A stretch of 64,000 nt of DNA from Asterias rubens (Eukaryota; Echinodermata; Asteroidea; Forcipulatida; Asteriidae): positions 2,369,488 through 2,433,487 of the forward strand of contig NC_047076.1 in assembly GCF_902459465.1 (NCBI RefSeq), given 5' to 3'. How positions within the stretch are numbered: the stretch's first letter is position 1; the number at the start of each line of letters is the position of its first letter. Of this stretch, positions 43,937-55,687 are shown piece by piece. A program made the position numbers and the translations under genes. Below the pieces are notes generated by a model. That model was not told the DNA's origin. It did no database searches and saw only the letters and a program-made list of their open reading frames with translations.

Positions 43937-46900
43937 TCAGAACTTGACGTGAATAGTCAGAGCATCGGCAAAACCAACTTCTGAAAAGTGAAACAAAAAA
44001 AGGAAACAAAATTTTAACCTCAAACCCCATTTGAAGTCCTCAAATACAATACACAAATATTTGTATCAATTTGCATTTTAAAAGTACATTGACATTCATT
44101 TATTTATTTATTTGTTCATTATTATGGTTATGAATCCAAGGATTTTCAGAATGGGGTGTTAATTTAGCACAGTGCGCTGCCAATGGTAGCTAGGATAGAC
44201 TTACGAAAAATTAGCAGCGATACGGTGGCACGCTGCCCATGCAAGGTAGCATGGCTGGTGTAAATAATCCATGGGAAGGTCTTGGATCAAAGACTAACTC
44301 CAAAGTTGAAAATTGTGCGTAAAGCTGGTTCATAATTCCTGCGAATGTGAATGCGATACACTGAATAATTCGCAGCAGTTCAACTTTGCTCAACTCACTT
44401 GTGAATATTGCTGCAAAAGGAGGGTTGTGATGTCAAATCACGTCAAATCACAATCAAGTATGAACTGCGCTTAAGTTAATACCTGCAAAGTCATCAATCC
44501 AGCGACAACTTGAAGTCTTCTTGCAATAGATTATCTTTGAAGCAGTGTTTCTCCCAGAAAGCTCTGCCTCGAAGGCACATGTGCATGGGGACCCACAGGT
44601 AGGTACTACTAGCCAACCACAGTCGTTGTAGCAGCCACTGTATACGCACGACTCAAATTGGAAACGTCGTTTACCGATGCTTTAGAGAAAAAATAAGGCC
44701 AAGTAACATAGAAGAAATACAAGTTGATCTTCTGTTTTTTTTTCCCAAAACGAGAAGTGCAACAAAATGTTGCTTACCAGGATAAGGTTACCAGCCCCAA
44801 AACTATGTCACATGCATAATTTGTGACTGGTATCCTGCTCATTTCTGCTTAGCAGAAATAATTTTTAAGCGAACTTCAGCAGCTCTATGAAGTTGGGCCC
44901 TGGGCCCAATTTCATAGAGCTGCTTAGCACAAAAATTTGCTAAGCATGAAATTTCCACGTGATTTTCCAGGATAAGGAAACAACAGCTGAATACCAGTAA
45001 CAAGCAATATGCAAAAAATTGAAATTTGGTTGGTAATCCTGTTTTTATCAAGAAAGAAATTTCATGCTAAGTGCTTAGCAGCTCTATGAAGTTTGGCCCA
45101 GGTGATATTAGCTGAGAGCAGGCCTGACTCAGAGACAGGTTATTTGATGTTTCAATAATAATAATAATAATAATATTGAGTTTTTATACAGCGCTTTTTC
45201 ACTCCCTACGGGTGTCTTAAAGTGCTTCAAGATATTACCCCTGGTCACTGGGCCTTAATTCACTCCTTAAACCATCTCAGCTCCCTAGGGAGTATACAGC
45301 CTCGTGCAACAAATGCGCTACTCGGCTAAATCAATCACAAGAACCAGCTCTGCCCTCACAGGTACCCATTTACCCCTGGGTGGAGAGAAGCAATAATAGT
45401 TATGTGTCTTGCTCAGGGACACAAGTGTCACGACCAAGATTCAAACTCACACTCTGCTGAACAGAATCAGCAGAGCTTGAATTCGGAGCTCTTAATCGCT
45501 CGGCCACGACACCCCATTTCGTGGCCGAGCTCTGGATAGGAGCACTGAACTCAAGCTATGATGCTTCTGTTCAGCAGAGTGTGGGTTCGAATCCCGGTCG
45601 TGACACTTGTGTCTCTGAGCAAGAAACTTAACTATAATTGCTTCTCTCCACCCAGGGGTAAATGGGTACCTGCGAGGGTAGAGATGGTTCTTGTGATTGC
45701 ATGGTTCAGCGGAGTAGCGCATGTAATTGTCGCACAGGCTGTATTCTCCCCACCAGGGAGCTGAGATGGTTTAAGGAATGATTTAAGGCCCAGTGACCAG
45801 AGGTAAAAATGTCGGAAGCGCTTTGAGAAGCCCTCGGGTGTGAAAAGCTCTCGGATGTGAAAAGCTCTGTATGAAGACTGGTTATTTTTTTTATTTTTAT
45901 TATTATTAATATTCTCATTATTATTATTATTATTATTTGTATGAGTTCCCTGCGAGTCTCAGACAATGTTGTTGTATTTCTAGTGGAAAGTTTTGGTTCA
46001 TTTCCATACCGTTCACTATTTGTCATAACTATGCTGAGTGAAGTTAAAGGCAGTGGACACTTTTGCTAATTGTCAAAGACTAGCCGTCACAGTTGGTGTA
46101 TCCGAACATATGCATAAAATAACAAATCTGTGAAAATTTGAGGTCAAGCGGTCATCGAACTTGTGAGATAATAATGAAAGAAAAAAAATACCCTTGTCAC
46201 ACGAAGTTGTGTGCTTTTAGATGGTTGATTTCGAGACCTCAAGTTCTAAATCTGAGGTCTCGAAATCAAATTCATGGAAAATTACTTCTTTCTCGAAGAC
46301 TACTCCACTTCAGAGGGAGCCGTTTCTCACAATGTTTTATACCATCAACCTCTCCCCATTACTAGGGCCACTGATTTTCCGCGATCGCGGAAAACGGACG
46401 GAATTCGCGGAATCCGCCCTTTGAAACGGAAAACGGGATTTCAGAAAATTTGATTTTTTTTTTTTTTTTTTTTTTCTTGACGCCAAAACTATTGAAATTG
46501 CATTCTTTATTAAGATTCTTTTTGTTAAACTAAAAAGGCATCAGAAATCAGACCATTAAAAAGTACGAGATCGTAACCGTGGATCATTCTGTTCTACTTC
46601 ACACCATCCTCAATGTTTACACACATGATGTACACACGTTGTTAACATGGTTAAGCGAAGGGCATTATTCGCGGCACGTTTTAAACATTTTTTGTTCACC
46701 CAAATTGCATTTTCTCCCTCTCTTTTACCAACAATAATACACAAACTAGCTTACCTATGATCTATAAGAACACATACAATGTTTTTTCATCTCGGAAAGG
46801 TCTAAAATAAAACCGTAAACTGTCAACATTCTGTTGCCAAAGCGAAAACAAAATGGCTGACATTTTGTTTGTGGATGGAGAATGGTCACGTCCATAGACT

Positions 46901-49900
46901 TGTTCCCAAGTCTTTGATCATGCTGAAACAGCGCCCTCTTGTGGATACACTCCTGTCATTAGCCTACAATGTGGCTGATGCAGAGAATCAACTGCAGTTT
47001 TAGACTTGGAATCAAGTCTATCACATCATGTGCATTGATACTGCAGTCACAGGGCAACCTTTTTAGAACAGCAGTATACAAAATAATCCACAATTATAAA
47101 AAAAAGTATTTTTTTAAAATTTGTCAGTTCAAATGAACATTTTACGAAGTCAACAGTGCAACTTATCTCAAATTGATTTTTATAAGTGTGTCCCTGGGTA
47201 TTAAACAACCTTTTATCTAATTAAAAAAACATGAAACGGAATTTTTTGTGCCTGAAACGGAATTCATGTTTTTGCCAAACGGAATTTGCACTTTTCTGAA
47301 ACGGAAAATCAGTGGCCCTACATTACTCGTCACCAAGAAAGGTTTTATGCTAATGATTATATTGAGTAATTACCAATAGTGGCCACTACCTTGAACCTAA
47401 TCCTAGTTCTAGGAGTATGTTGATCCAATAGACCTTTATCACGGTGCATCCATCATGAATTTCTCGCATTTATATCAATGTAACCAAACCGAGGCTGGAA
47501 GAACAAAATAGTCTGGTTCCTATTTGCAAAATTATTATGAGCATTCATTATTGTTGTTCGATACGAGGAACATGACCAAGATGGAGGCAGCATGATACAG
47601 GTCTATTGGACACACCCTCTGTACATACTCACGTTACATCACTGCCTTCCATAGAGCCAATGTAAACCGTGCTGCCAGCAGTGAGATCTGACCATGGTGA
47701 TTCAAGGATTGTAGATGTTTTAAACCAACTCTTATAGTCAGAACCCTCCCCTTGGAATTTCATCTTGAGAAGTTCAACAATGGCTGGTTCGACGGCGAAC
47801 AATGAAAATTTAACCTTCAGTGAAAAAAGAAAAACAATTTAATAGAAAGGCATGGGGTGGATTTCACATACATAGAGTTAAGACGAGTTACTCATCCTAA
47901 CTTAGCACTAGGCTTAAGTTTTAAATATCTCCTAGGACAAGTCCTTAAGTTAGGGACAAGTCCTTAAGTTAGGGACAAGTCCTTAAGTTAGGACAAGTCA
48001 CAACGTTTTTTGTGAAATCGACCGAGGTTTGGTTACTCCTAGAACTATCAGCTATCGTGGAGATGAAAGTGGAAAATAACCTCAAAGTTTTAGGAGTTCA
48101 CAAAACTCTTCCTAACTCTTCCTAACCTTTTTTTTTATTAAGCAATATTTTCCTGTGCTGCAGGTTTTATGCTAAGAAGCTCTATGAAATTGGGCCCTGC
48201 CGTCTTTATCCTTGCCACGTCTTCACAAAATAAAGAAAAGGGGGACAAACCTCAGTGATCGGCAACTGACTCCATTTGTTGAATACAGCGTTGTTCCTGT
48301 AATGATGCGGTCTTTGCAACTCCCGATCTGCCCAGATTTGAGTCAAGTCGTCATCGGGGCTCACCCACGCATCATAAATATCGTAACCAGTTTCAGCTCT
48401 GCCTTTGAAAGCCAGAATCCACTCTAAACAGGGGGGGGGGGGATCGATACATCGTTCATAATTCATTTGAGAGTGGATATATAACATGAGGGACCGCTCG
48501 CACGAGAACGGGACTAAGTCTAACAAAAATAGGGCCTACGCGCTATTACATGGATATAAATTTACATGTAGTCGCATAATTGGTTTTGCCATGGAGGTGT
48601 TCTACCTCCATTGTTTTGCTAAGCACTTCATGTACTCCATGTACATAAACCTGTAGAAGTTTGAGATTCATCGGCCGTCTTGGTCATGAGAAAATAATGG
48701 GGAAAAATGCTCACCGAGCGATAAACTCAAACGGGAAATTGTATTGTTTTTCGCCAAATTACGACATTTCAGACAGAAAAATTTAAAGGGGAGTTTTCTA
48801 CTATCGTCGTCATTAGACCTTTGTTTTCTTAACAATTCTGTAACGTTCATTTAACGATATTTATATATTGACGAGCATTATTCCGTGTAGCTGGACCAAT
48901 GGTGTGGAACAATTCGTATCGCCCTCAGGGAAATATTAGTTTATCTCTATAATAATTTGTTCATTGTAGCACAAATTCCAGTATAATTCTGTTGAAATTC
49001 GCTGAACAAAAAAAATACTTTAAAAAAATATAGCCCACTGGCCCTTAGACTTGACTCAAGTCCCAATCCCTTGTTAGACCACAATAACTGGGTCTAATCC
49101 CGTGCCATCTCCAGAAAAAAAAAACATTTTGACGGCGGACATGCTGAGGGACCTCTCGCACGAGAACGTGACTTGAATCAAGTCTAATATGGCCTGTGCG
49201 CTATTACCCAGTAGTGTATATGTATAGTTTATCTCTAATTTTCTTAAAGCTTTAAAGCAGAATGACAACCCACTCAGAAGGAATTTAACGCCCCAATGAT
49301 TACACTGCATCATCAAGGACGGAAACGAGTGTCGTGGCCGAGCTGTTAAGAGCACCGAAATTCAAACTCTGGTGTTTTTGATCAGCAGAGTGTGCACTGG
49401 GTTCGAATCCCAGCCGTGACACTTGTGTCCTTATGCAAGACACTTAACCATTGCTTCGTCCTTCGAATGGGACATAAAATCGTTGGTCATGTGTGTTGTT
49501 AGGCGCACTTAAAAGAACCAATTGCACTTATCAAAAAGAGAAGAGGTTTGCCCGGTGTTCCTGGTTTGATTAGCAGCATATTGCGCCACGCCGGACAGAT
49601 GAACGTCAAGGTTGATTCCGGGTCCAACCCATTCCGGGTCAGATGACCTAGAATCTGTGTCAACGTTACGCAGAAATTCTGACCCGGTTTTGGTAAGAGA
49701 TAGATAAATAAGTGTTGTATATACACCAACCTTCATCACTGCATCCGTATATCTCAACTCTTGCACTGCATTTTTCATTCCATTCCAAAAAATGAAAAGT
49801 TAGGCTTCGCGTTTGAATGATCGGATAGAGATGGTACTTCTCTTCACCTGAAACATCTATATTTCCGTCAAAGGTCTGTAAATTGAGTTTTAGAAAATGG

Positions 49901-52900
49901 TGTTTAGGTTTAGTTTATATATACCTGGTCCAAGCAGTGACGTAAAGATTGATAAACAACACATGGCTCACTTGGTAAATTCCCCTTTTTTTTCTCTTTT
50001 TCTTTTTGTAAATTACACATCAATTCAAGAGTTTTAAAAAAAGCGGGCAGCGGCCGAACTAATTTTCAAACACCCAGGTACTTGTCTGAAAACTAAATTA
50101 TAGTTCAGTGGGCCTACTTCCAAAAATATAAGATTGTATGTTTTCTTAGAACACGTTGTGTACGAATCGTGTCTACAAGACGTCCAGGTATCCTGATTTT
50201 TGTATAATTCAAAATTTTACTATACAAGTTTGGATTACGACATTAAATTGTTGCAGTAACCGCTGCTATATAGAGGATTCTAAAACGTGGGTTTTTCTCA
50301 TCAGAACTCGGGAAAGTACCGAGTATTACATCAATGTATAAGTTTTTGTTGTTGTCGTTGTCATTGGCGTTGTCATTGCCGTTGTCGTTGTCATTGTCGT
50401 TGTCGTTGTTGTTGTCATTGTCGTTGTCATTGTCTTTGTCGTTGTCATTGTCGTTGTCACTGTCGTTGTCATTGTCGTTGTCATTGTCGTTGTCATTGTC
50501 ATTGTCGTTGTCATTTTCGTTGTCATTGTGTCCTTGTTGTTACCTGTTCTTCTCCTGAAGATTCTGTATAAACCACTTCGGTTTCACCATCACTTTCGTC
50601 AAGGAATGAGATTGTAAATTTAGTGACCCAACCTTGGTTACTTTGGCCAGATCCCTGAATAGCCACACCCGTAACGTCGGTCAGCCTCAGCAGGTCCACT
50701 TTGAGCCAGGGAGTCGTATCTGTTGACTCGGCCGTCCAACTTACGGCTGGAAGGTGGAGTCTAGCTTTATGCGCTGCATGGTCGGTGTCTTCAAAAGATG
50801 AGGCGCTTATCAGGGCGTCTGGGATTTGCATAGACTCCATTCCAATCGCTATGTTGCACTCTTCATCAAAAGTGTAAATTTAAAGGCGTATAAGTGATAC
50901 CACGGCATTGTGGTTTGGAAAAAAATCAAACAAAACAATCGTTTAAACGCCTATTTATATTGTAAATGTAAGTTTCAAAAAAATGTAAAACAGTTTGTTA
51001 AAATGTATGCTGTCGTATTTTTAGGCATTGATGGTGAGGTATCAAATTTTGTTTGCGCCATACTTCTTGCTACGTAAAAGATGTTCTTTTGAGAACTTGA
51101 CTTCCAATTTTTATATACTGTATCCGGAGTAAGTTTTTTTTGGAATTGGGGGGACTTCTCTTCTCTCAGTTGTAAAAAAAAAAAAAAAGCTTTACGTTAA
51201 GTTTATATTGTGACAAATCAGATGCGTCATTGTTTACGGTTAAATATTGCACGTAGCATGAACATCTGACGTCACACTTCGAGGCTCGTGAATAACGCCA
51301 CAGTTCTGCCATTGAGCCCACGTACGTAATCACCTATGACTTCGCATCATTGCACATTATACGTAAAAGATGTTCTTTTGAGAAGTGATGTTCTTCTGCA
51401 AAGTAACAGGAAAACCACGCAATTTCGAGGCAAATTTGTGTGGATCATTGTATTCTACTTTTAAAACATCTTTCCAACCACATGCATTTTATTACAAACG
51501 GTTACAAACGCTTTCCAAAGACCAACTCGACCGATCCAAGGCAACGTGTTCCTTGAAAGAGGTACCCAAATTCTTAAAGCAGCTCTTTGGTCCTGGTATT
51601 TGATTCGGGCCTTAGCTGAACAGCTACAACAGCTTTAAAGGGGGGAGGGGGGTATTTGTGTATAGTTTTTTGAGGGAATATCTGTTGTTTGACTTGCTTT
51701 CTTACCATCAGTTATATGACATCGTACTCCTAGCGTACCGGCCAAGCAGTCACACGTGAACATGTCTGTTCCGTCAACGCAGACTGCATTACAGTTGGCG
51801 CCATTTTGGCATGGCATATCCACACACTGGCCTATGGGTTGCTAGGATATAAATAAATAAACCTTGAATTTTACTGTTTACTAAATCAATCATACTAAAA
51901 TATTGACAACCACGGATTGGTCTTTTATGGCTAGAAATTACTTCATCGTGATCTTTGGTGCATGCATCTCATTATACAACCACAACTCATTGTCACTGCA
52001 CGTGAGCCACGAGAAACAACAGACACAATATAGAAATCAGACAATAATAATTAACTCTTAAAAGGCTTTCTGGACACTTTTGTTAATTTTCAAAGCCCAG
52101 TCTTCTTACTTGGTGTATCTCAACATACGCATAAAAAAACGTGTGAATATTTGAACTCAATTGGTCTTCTTCGAAGGTGCGAGATATTAATGGAAGAAAA
52201 AACACCCTTGTCACACGAAGTTGTGTTATTTCAGATGCTTGATTTCATGACCTCAAAATATAATTCGGAGGTCTCGAAATCAAATTCGTGGAAAATTACC
52301 TCTTTCTCGAAAACTACGTTACTTCAGAGGGAGCCGTTTCTCACAATGTTTTATATACTATCAACAGCTCTCCATTGCTTTTACCAAAGTCAATTTTTAT
52401 GCTTACAATAACCAGTGAGTAATTACAAATGGTGTCCACTGCCTTTAACTCTCAATTAACTCTTTACAGTTCTTGTATTTACAAAAAATTTGTTTGTTCT
52501 TCTGTGTCACAGTACAAAATCACCACAACTGTCAGATAGTGGGAATTTCTTAGTGTTGGTTTTCTCTTGAAAACTAGAGGAATTGAAATTTCTGTCCCAA
52601 AATAACATGGCAACACTTCAGTTAAAAAGAGACCAGAGGAACTTGAATATTAAAAAAAAAAAAAAATAGTAACTATTTGCAGTTCTTGTATTTGACAAAC
52701 TGCTTTAGGTTCTTCATTGGCAAAGTAATGATGTTGTTCCTGGAGTTTGTTATATACATCTGAAAAGAGTAACACTCATACAGTGCTCATTGTTGGGTAA
52801 AAAACACAACAGATATTTTGTATCGCCCATGCAAATAAACATTAACTAAAAATATAATACTGATTCTGTTATAATAGGGGAGATGGCCTCGGCTTCCGAT

Positions 52901-54694
52901 CCATAAACTTCGTCATGAATGCAGAGGCAAACAAAAAGATGATAAATGGAAGGGTTTTTAGAAACTAACGCAATAGCCAATTAAGTTAAGTTGGGAGGAC
53001 ACAGGATGGTCGTTATAAATGAGTGGTAAATATAGTCTAGGAAATATAATGCGGGAAACATAAAAGGGTTGGATTAGAGAGCAAGGATAATGCAACAAAC
53101 AGGAGGCAGAATCAAACATACCTAGTGAAGAGAGTTTGAAGAACAAATATTACCATAACATAGTTCACCAGGCAGCAATATTATACAGGGAATGATATAA
53201 AATTCTGCCAAGATCTTCAAATTAGCATTGATGAAGACCTCTCATGTAAAGGGAACCAGACTATTTTTCTTCCAGCCTCGGTTTGGTTATACATTGGTTC
53301 AGATAGTGGATAAAATCAAGATTGACACATAATAAAGGTGTAGAAACCAACCTTTGGCATTAGTAGCATCCAGCCATCGATGATATCCACCCGTCCAGAA
53401 GTCACTTCGACCCCCGTATCGTTACTGAGCAAGCACCGCTTGGTCTCGCCGTTGTAATTCACCGAACGACAGCAGGGGAAACGCAAGCAAAGCCCGGCAC
53501 ATCCAAGGATATTTGGGGCGTTGGTTTCGTTGATGATACTCTGAGTGAGGAGATGGTTTTCCATTTTGATGAACTTTTGTTTCCTCGTCTGCAGTGCACT
53601 TTCAACGGCTTAAATAAAATGTTGTGTCATTTGTGTTAATTTTGGAACCGGTCCGTTAATGGGCCTTGTAACATACGAGGCAACTTTTAACAGGCATCTT
53701 GGAGACAACCAAATGCAGTGCATGCTACAGGACCACTCTGTATAGCACATAAGTAATTTTCAAACAATGTCTTATAAAACGGTAATGAAAACAATGTGAA
53801 TGGCTTTCCTTCTTTGTTAGTACATCAACAATGCAAATCAAACTTTCTAATCGTTTATGGAAATACCATTGAGGATATAAATCGCAAACCAGTAAAAAAG
53901 CTTTTCAGCAAAAGGCCTGATCTATTTTTTTTTTTTAAATAGAAGACGACGAAGAATAAGACGAAGACGAAAACATATTATGTCCGTAAACTCTCGTTAA
54001 TCTCTGTTTATGTTCTCAATACCTTAATAATTGTTTGGTAGAAATTGGATAGCTCCATAACGGCAGTGCATACCTTTTAATTATGGCACCAATCGAATAC
54101 TTCAATACGATCTATAAATATTCACAATGAAAATAAACATCTGAATTGTTTCTTTCTTCACAAGGTGGTTGCGTTTTTGAGATAACTCCGAAAATCCGGA
54201 GCGAATTATGTCAAAGCAGGAAGAAAAGTCTTTGATAGGAATCGCATCAATCTTACTGATAGAAAGCGTTACCGCGGAATTGTCTTTGGGATAACGGTGA
54301 TATTTTTCCATAACCACAGTACTTCATATAGCTCAATGTTTCTCAAAATGTATTACACTCTAAACATAGCCTACTAAAGCTGATGTACTTCTTATCACGT
54401 AAGTTTTTATTGCCATTAATAGAGTCACATCCAAACTTATACAGTTTTTGTGGCGAATTGTAGTGGAAACAAAAACAAAAAAAATTATATATATATAGTT
54501 GAAATATTTTGGCACACTATTCTTTCCCATCGTAATTATAATTACAATGGAACAGAATTGTGTGCTAAAATATTTCCCCTGCTATAAAATAAATAAATAA
54601 AACTGTGTATAATTAACAGTTGATGAAAGCACTCTGTCTTACCTGTCATTTCAGTGAAGAGCGACATCGCCACAAAACAAATTAAACAGTTCAT
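43937..54694 (-). CDS. Secreted PAN-EGF-discoidin mosaic protein with SOMP5-like C-terminus (complete, 9 exons)
   Basis: Exons in transcript order: 54694-54643, 53608-53352, 51841-51706, 50860-50544, 49875-49731, 48423-48251, 47814-47633, 44679-44483, 43980-43937. Phases agree; 500 aa. Residues 1-17 start MNCLICFVAMSLF, a likely signal peptide. Residues 25-103 are PAN/apple-like (LGCAGLCLRFPCCRSVNY, KRCLLS). EGF module 109-145 has seven cysteines rather than six. Residues 150-299 are an F5/8 type C (discoidin) domain: WLKVDL, VTKFTISF, TFDGNIDV and closing RVEIYGC. The C-terminal 200 residues (WILAFKGRAETGYDIYDAW, CGWLVVPTCG, FADALTIHVKF) resemble, from memory, the end module of coral skeletal organic matrix protein 5. 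No transmembrane segment is seen. A role in adhesion or lectin-like recognition is inference. Each module tends to occupy its own exon or exons, with phase 0 or 1 borders, as in shuffled genes. The small exons were joined by splice phase and domain fit. Confidence 0.85.
44745..45104. repeat. Two adjacent family F palindromes in intron 7 of the mosaic gene
   Basis: First about 44745-44900, ending 'agctctatgaagttgggccc'. The second starts at once with 'gggcccaatttcatagagc' at 44903 and ends 'agctctatgaagtttggccc' at about 45101. The two share 'gggccc' at their junction. Confidence 0.7.
45153..45517 (-). mobile_element. SINE family D, longer variant, minus orientation
   Basis: Read on the minus strand it begins 'gtcgtggccgagcgattaag' (A-box), has the B-box near 45440 (degenerate: plus 'aagattcaaactcacac'), continues through 'cctgtgagggcagagctgg' and 'gggagctgagatggtttaag', and ends with 'gcgctgtataaaaactc' and an (att) tail. 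It is head-to-head with the copy at 45519. Confidence 0.8.
45519..45935 (+). mobile_element. SINE family D, longer variant, plus orientation
   Basis: Starts 'cgtggccgagctctggatag', B-box 'gggttcgaatcccggtc' at about 45584, body 'ccacccaggggtaaatgggt' and 'gggagctgagatggttta', ending in a T/ATT-rich tail at about 45890-45935. Together with 45153-45517 it forms an inverted repeat of nearly 800 bp. Confidence 0.8.
46042..47397 (+). mobile_element. Family A MITE (copy 9) interrupted by another element
   Basis: The left part, 46042-46362, runs 'gttaaaggcagtggacact' to 'ctctccccattac'. The right part, 47321-47397, resumes 'cattactcgtcaccaagaaa' and ends 'tagtggccactaccttgaa'. The six bases 'cattac' are present on both sides of the insert. 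Confidence 0.85.
46363..47320. mobile_element. Nested 958-bp DNA element with TIR 'tagggccactgattttccg'
   Basis: The first 19 bases at 46363 and the reverse complement of the last 19 at 47320 are identical. Target duplication 'cattac' flanks both ends inside a family A MITE, whose intact copies show the uninterrupted site. The subterminal DNA is rich in 'gaaacggaa' and 'gaattccg' words in inverted order. There is no open frame that looks like a transposase, so it is non-autonomous. Superfamily not assigned; a six-base duplication is uncommon. Confidence 0.85.
47855..48200 (+). repeat. Family G remnant with local tandem and a family F end
   Basis: 'aagacgagttactcatccta' is followed by three to four tandem 'acaagtccttaagttaggg' units (47936-47998) and by 'tttttgtgaaatcgaccg'. 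A second G-like end and a family F end ('aagctctatgaaattgggcc') follow up to about 48198. Confidence 0.55.
48424..48442 (-). other. Acceptor with a pure C tract (exon 6 of the mosaic gene)
   Basis: On the minus strand the acceptor reads twelve C, then tgtttag and exon AGTGG. The polypyrimidine tract is thus a homopolymer C run (plus-strand G run 48431-48442), an unstable simple repeat that doubles as a splice signal. Confidence 0.6.
49328..49592 (+). mobile_element. SINE family D in intron 5 of the mosaic gene
   Basis: A-box 'cgtggccgagctgttaagag', B-box 'gggttcgaatcccagccg' with an extra 'cactg' just before it, then 'cttcgaatgggacataaaa' and 'gcagcatattgcgccac'. After it, to about 49700, 'attccgggtcagatgacc' and 'aaattctgacccggttttgg' form a separate small inverted repeat. 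Confidence 0.75.
50346..50532 (+). repeat. (GTTGTC / ATTGTC)n hexanucleotide repeat next to a splice donor
   Basis: About 30 units of 'gttgtc', 'attgtc' and variants. It ends 12 bases from the donor of the discoidin exon (50860-50544) on the minus strand. It follows a fragment of SINE E (50285-50345). Open frames on it (L-S or C-R-C-H repeats) are artefacts. Confidence 0.9.
51396..51556 (+). mobile_element. Family C MITE, right half
   Basis: 'aacaggaaaaccacgcaatt' to 'ggcaacgtgttccttgaaa'; the left arm is absent. It lies about 150 bases from the EGF exon. Confidence 0.7.
52058..52447 (+). mobile_element. Family A MITE (copy 10) in intron 2 of the mosaic gene
   Basis: Ends 'ttaaaaggctttctggaca' and 'ggtgtccactgcctttaa'. 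Diverged in the left arm (extra 'ttcttcg'), with a conserved central hairpin. Confidence 0.8.
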
Positions 54695-54852
54695 TGTTAC
54701 ATACAAGGTGATGTAGGCATATAACTTCCGATTGAAGTATTATTTCTATACTGTTTGTGGAGAGATCGACTTGTACGCTTATACTGGGTGCGGCAAATGC
54801 CTGTAATTTTAACAGAACCGATCTGCGCAGAGCACTTTAACCAACTCCATAT

Positions 54853-54950
54853 TAAAGGCAGTGGACACTATTGGTAATTGTCAAAGACTAGCCTACACAG
54901 TTGGTGTATCTCAACATATGCATAAAATAACAAACATGTGAAAAATTTAC
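54853..54950 (+). mobile_element. Family A MITE (copy 11), 5' end only
   Basis: 'ttaaaggcagtggacactat' to 'aaaataacaaacatgtgaa', then unrelated DNA. It lies about 160 bases upstream of the start codon of the mosaic gene, in or near its promoter or 5'UTR. Confidence 0.8.
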
Positions 54951-55295
54951 ATGTCAATAAACATGAATATTCCGGCGAGCAAACGCCCATAGTATAACCT
55001 TTGAACTTGCATCATTTCACATGGCTTTCATGGTTTTGGAGATTCGCCGTTAAATCATAAACCAATATCTGTCCTTATCCCCCAGTAAGGACAGGGGACC
55101 AGTCAAGGACGACACACCTTGGTATAATTATATCTATATATAGGAGGAAACGGATATCGTTTATTTATTTTAAGGTCAAGGTCACTGTTGACAATAATTA
55201 CCCAGATCATCAATATCAATCTTATAGCCACTCAGCCAATAACAACAAAGTGAAATTAATCAATTGAGTGCGTGTTGATGTATAAGAAATACAAG

Positions 55296-55687
55296 ATTAA
55301 AGGAACACGTTGCCTTGGATCGGTCGAGTTGGTCTTTGAAAACCGTTTGTAACCGTTTGTTATAAAATGCATATGGTTAGCAAGATGTTCTAAAAGTAGA
55401 ATACAATGATCCACACAAACATGCCTCTAAATTGCACAGTTTTCCTTTTACTTTGCAAACTAACACGGTCGGCCATTTATGTGAGTCAAAAATTTGACTC
55501 CCATAAATGGCCGACCGTGTTAGTCGACGAGGTAAAAGACAAACCACACAGTTTCGAGTGATACTTGTGTGGATCATTATATTCTACTTTTAAAATATCT
55601 TTCCAATCATATGCATTTTGTAACAAACGGTTACAAACGCTTTTCAAAGACCAACTCGACCGATCCAAGGCAACGTATTCCTTTAAT
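55296..55687 (+). mobile_element. Family C palindromic MITE, full length
   Basis: 'attaaaggaacacgttgcc' to 'ggcaacgtattcctttaat'; central 'ggccatttatgtgagtc' / 'gactcccataaatggcc'. TTAA at both edges. Confidence 0.9.

Noticed and set aside
49509..49778. Minus-strand frame with EFLRNVDTDSRSSDPEW as a discoidin exon
   Set aside because: It looked like a discoidin ending, but its splice phase does not fit. The true exon (49875-49731) reads through TFDGNIDV to RVEIYGC in phase, and the frame overlaps a SINE and a 'gggtcaga' inverted repeat.
50287..50571. Cys-Arg-Cys-His and Leu-Ser repeat open frames
   Set aside because: Products of the GTTGTC hexanucleotide array in an intron; all frames stay open because the unit is a multiple of three.
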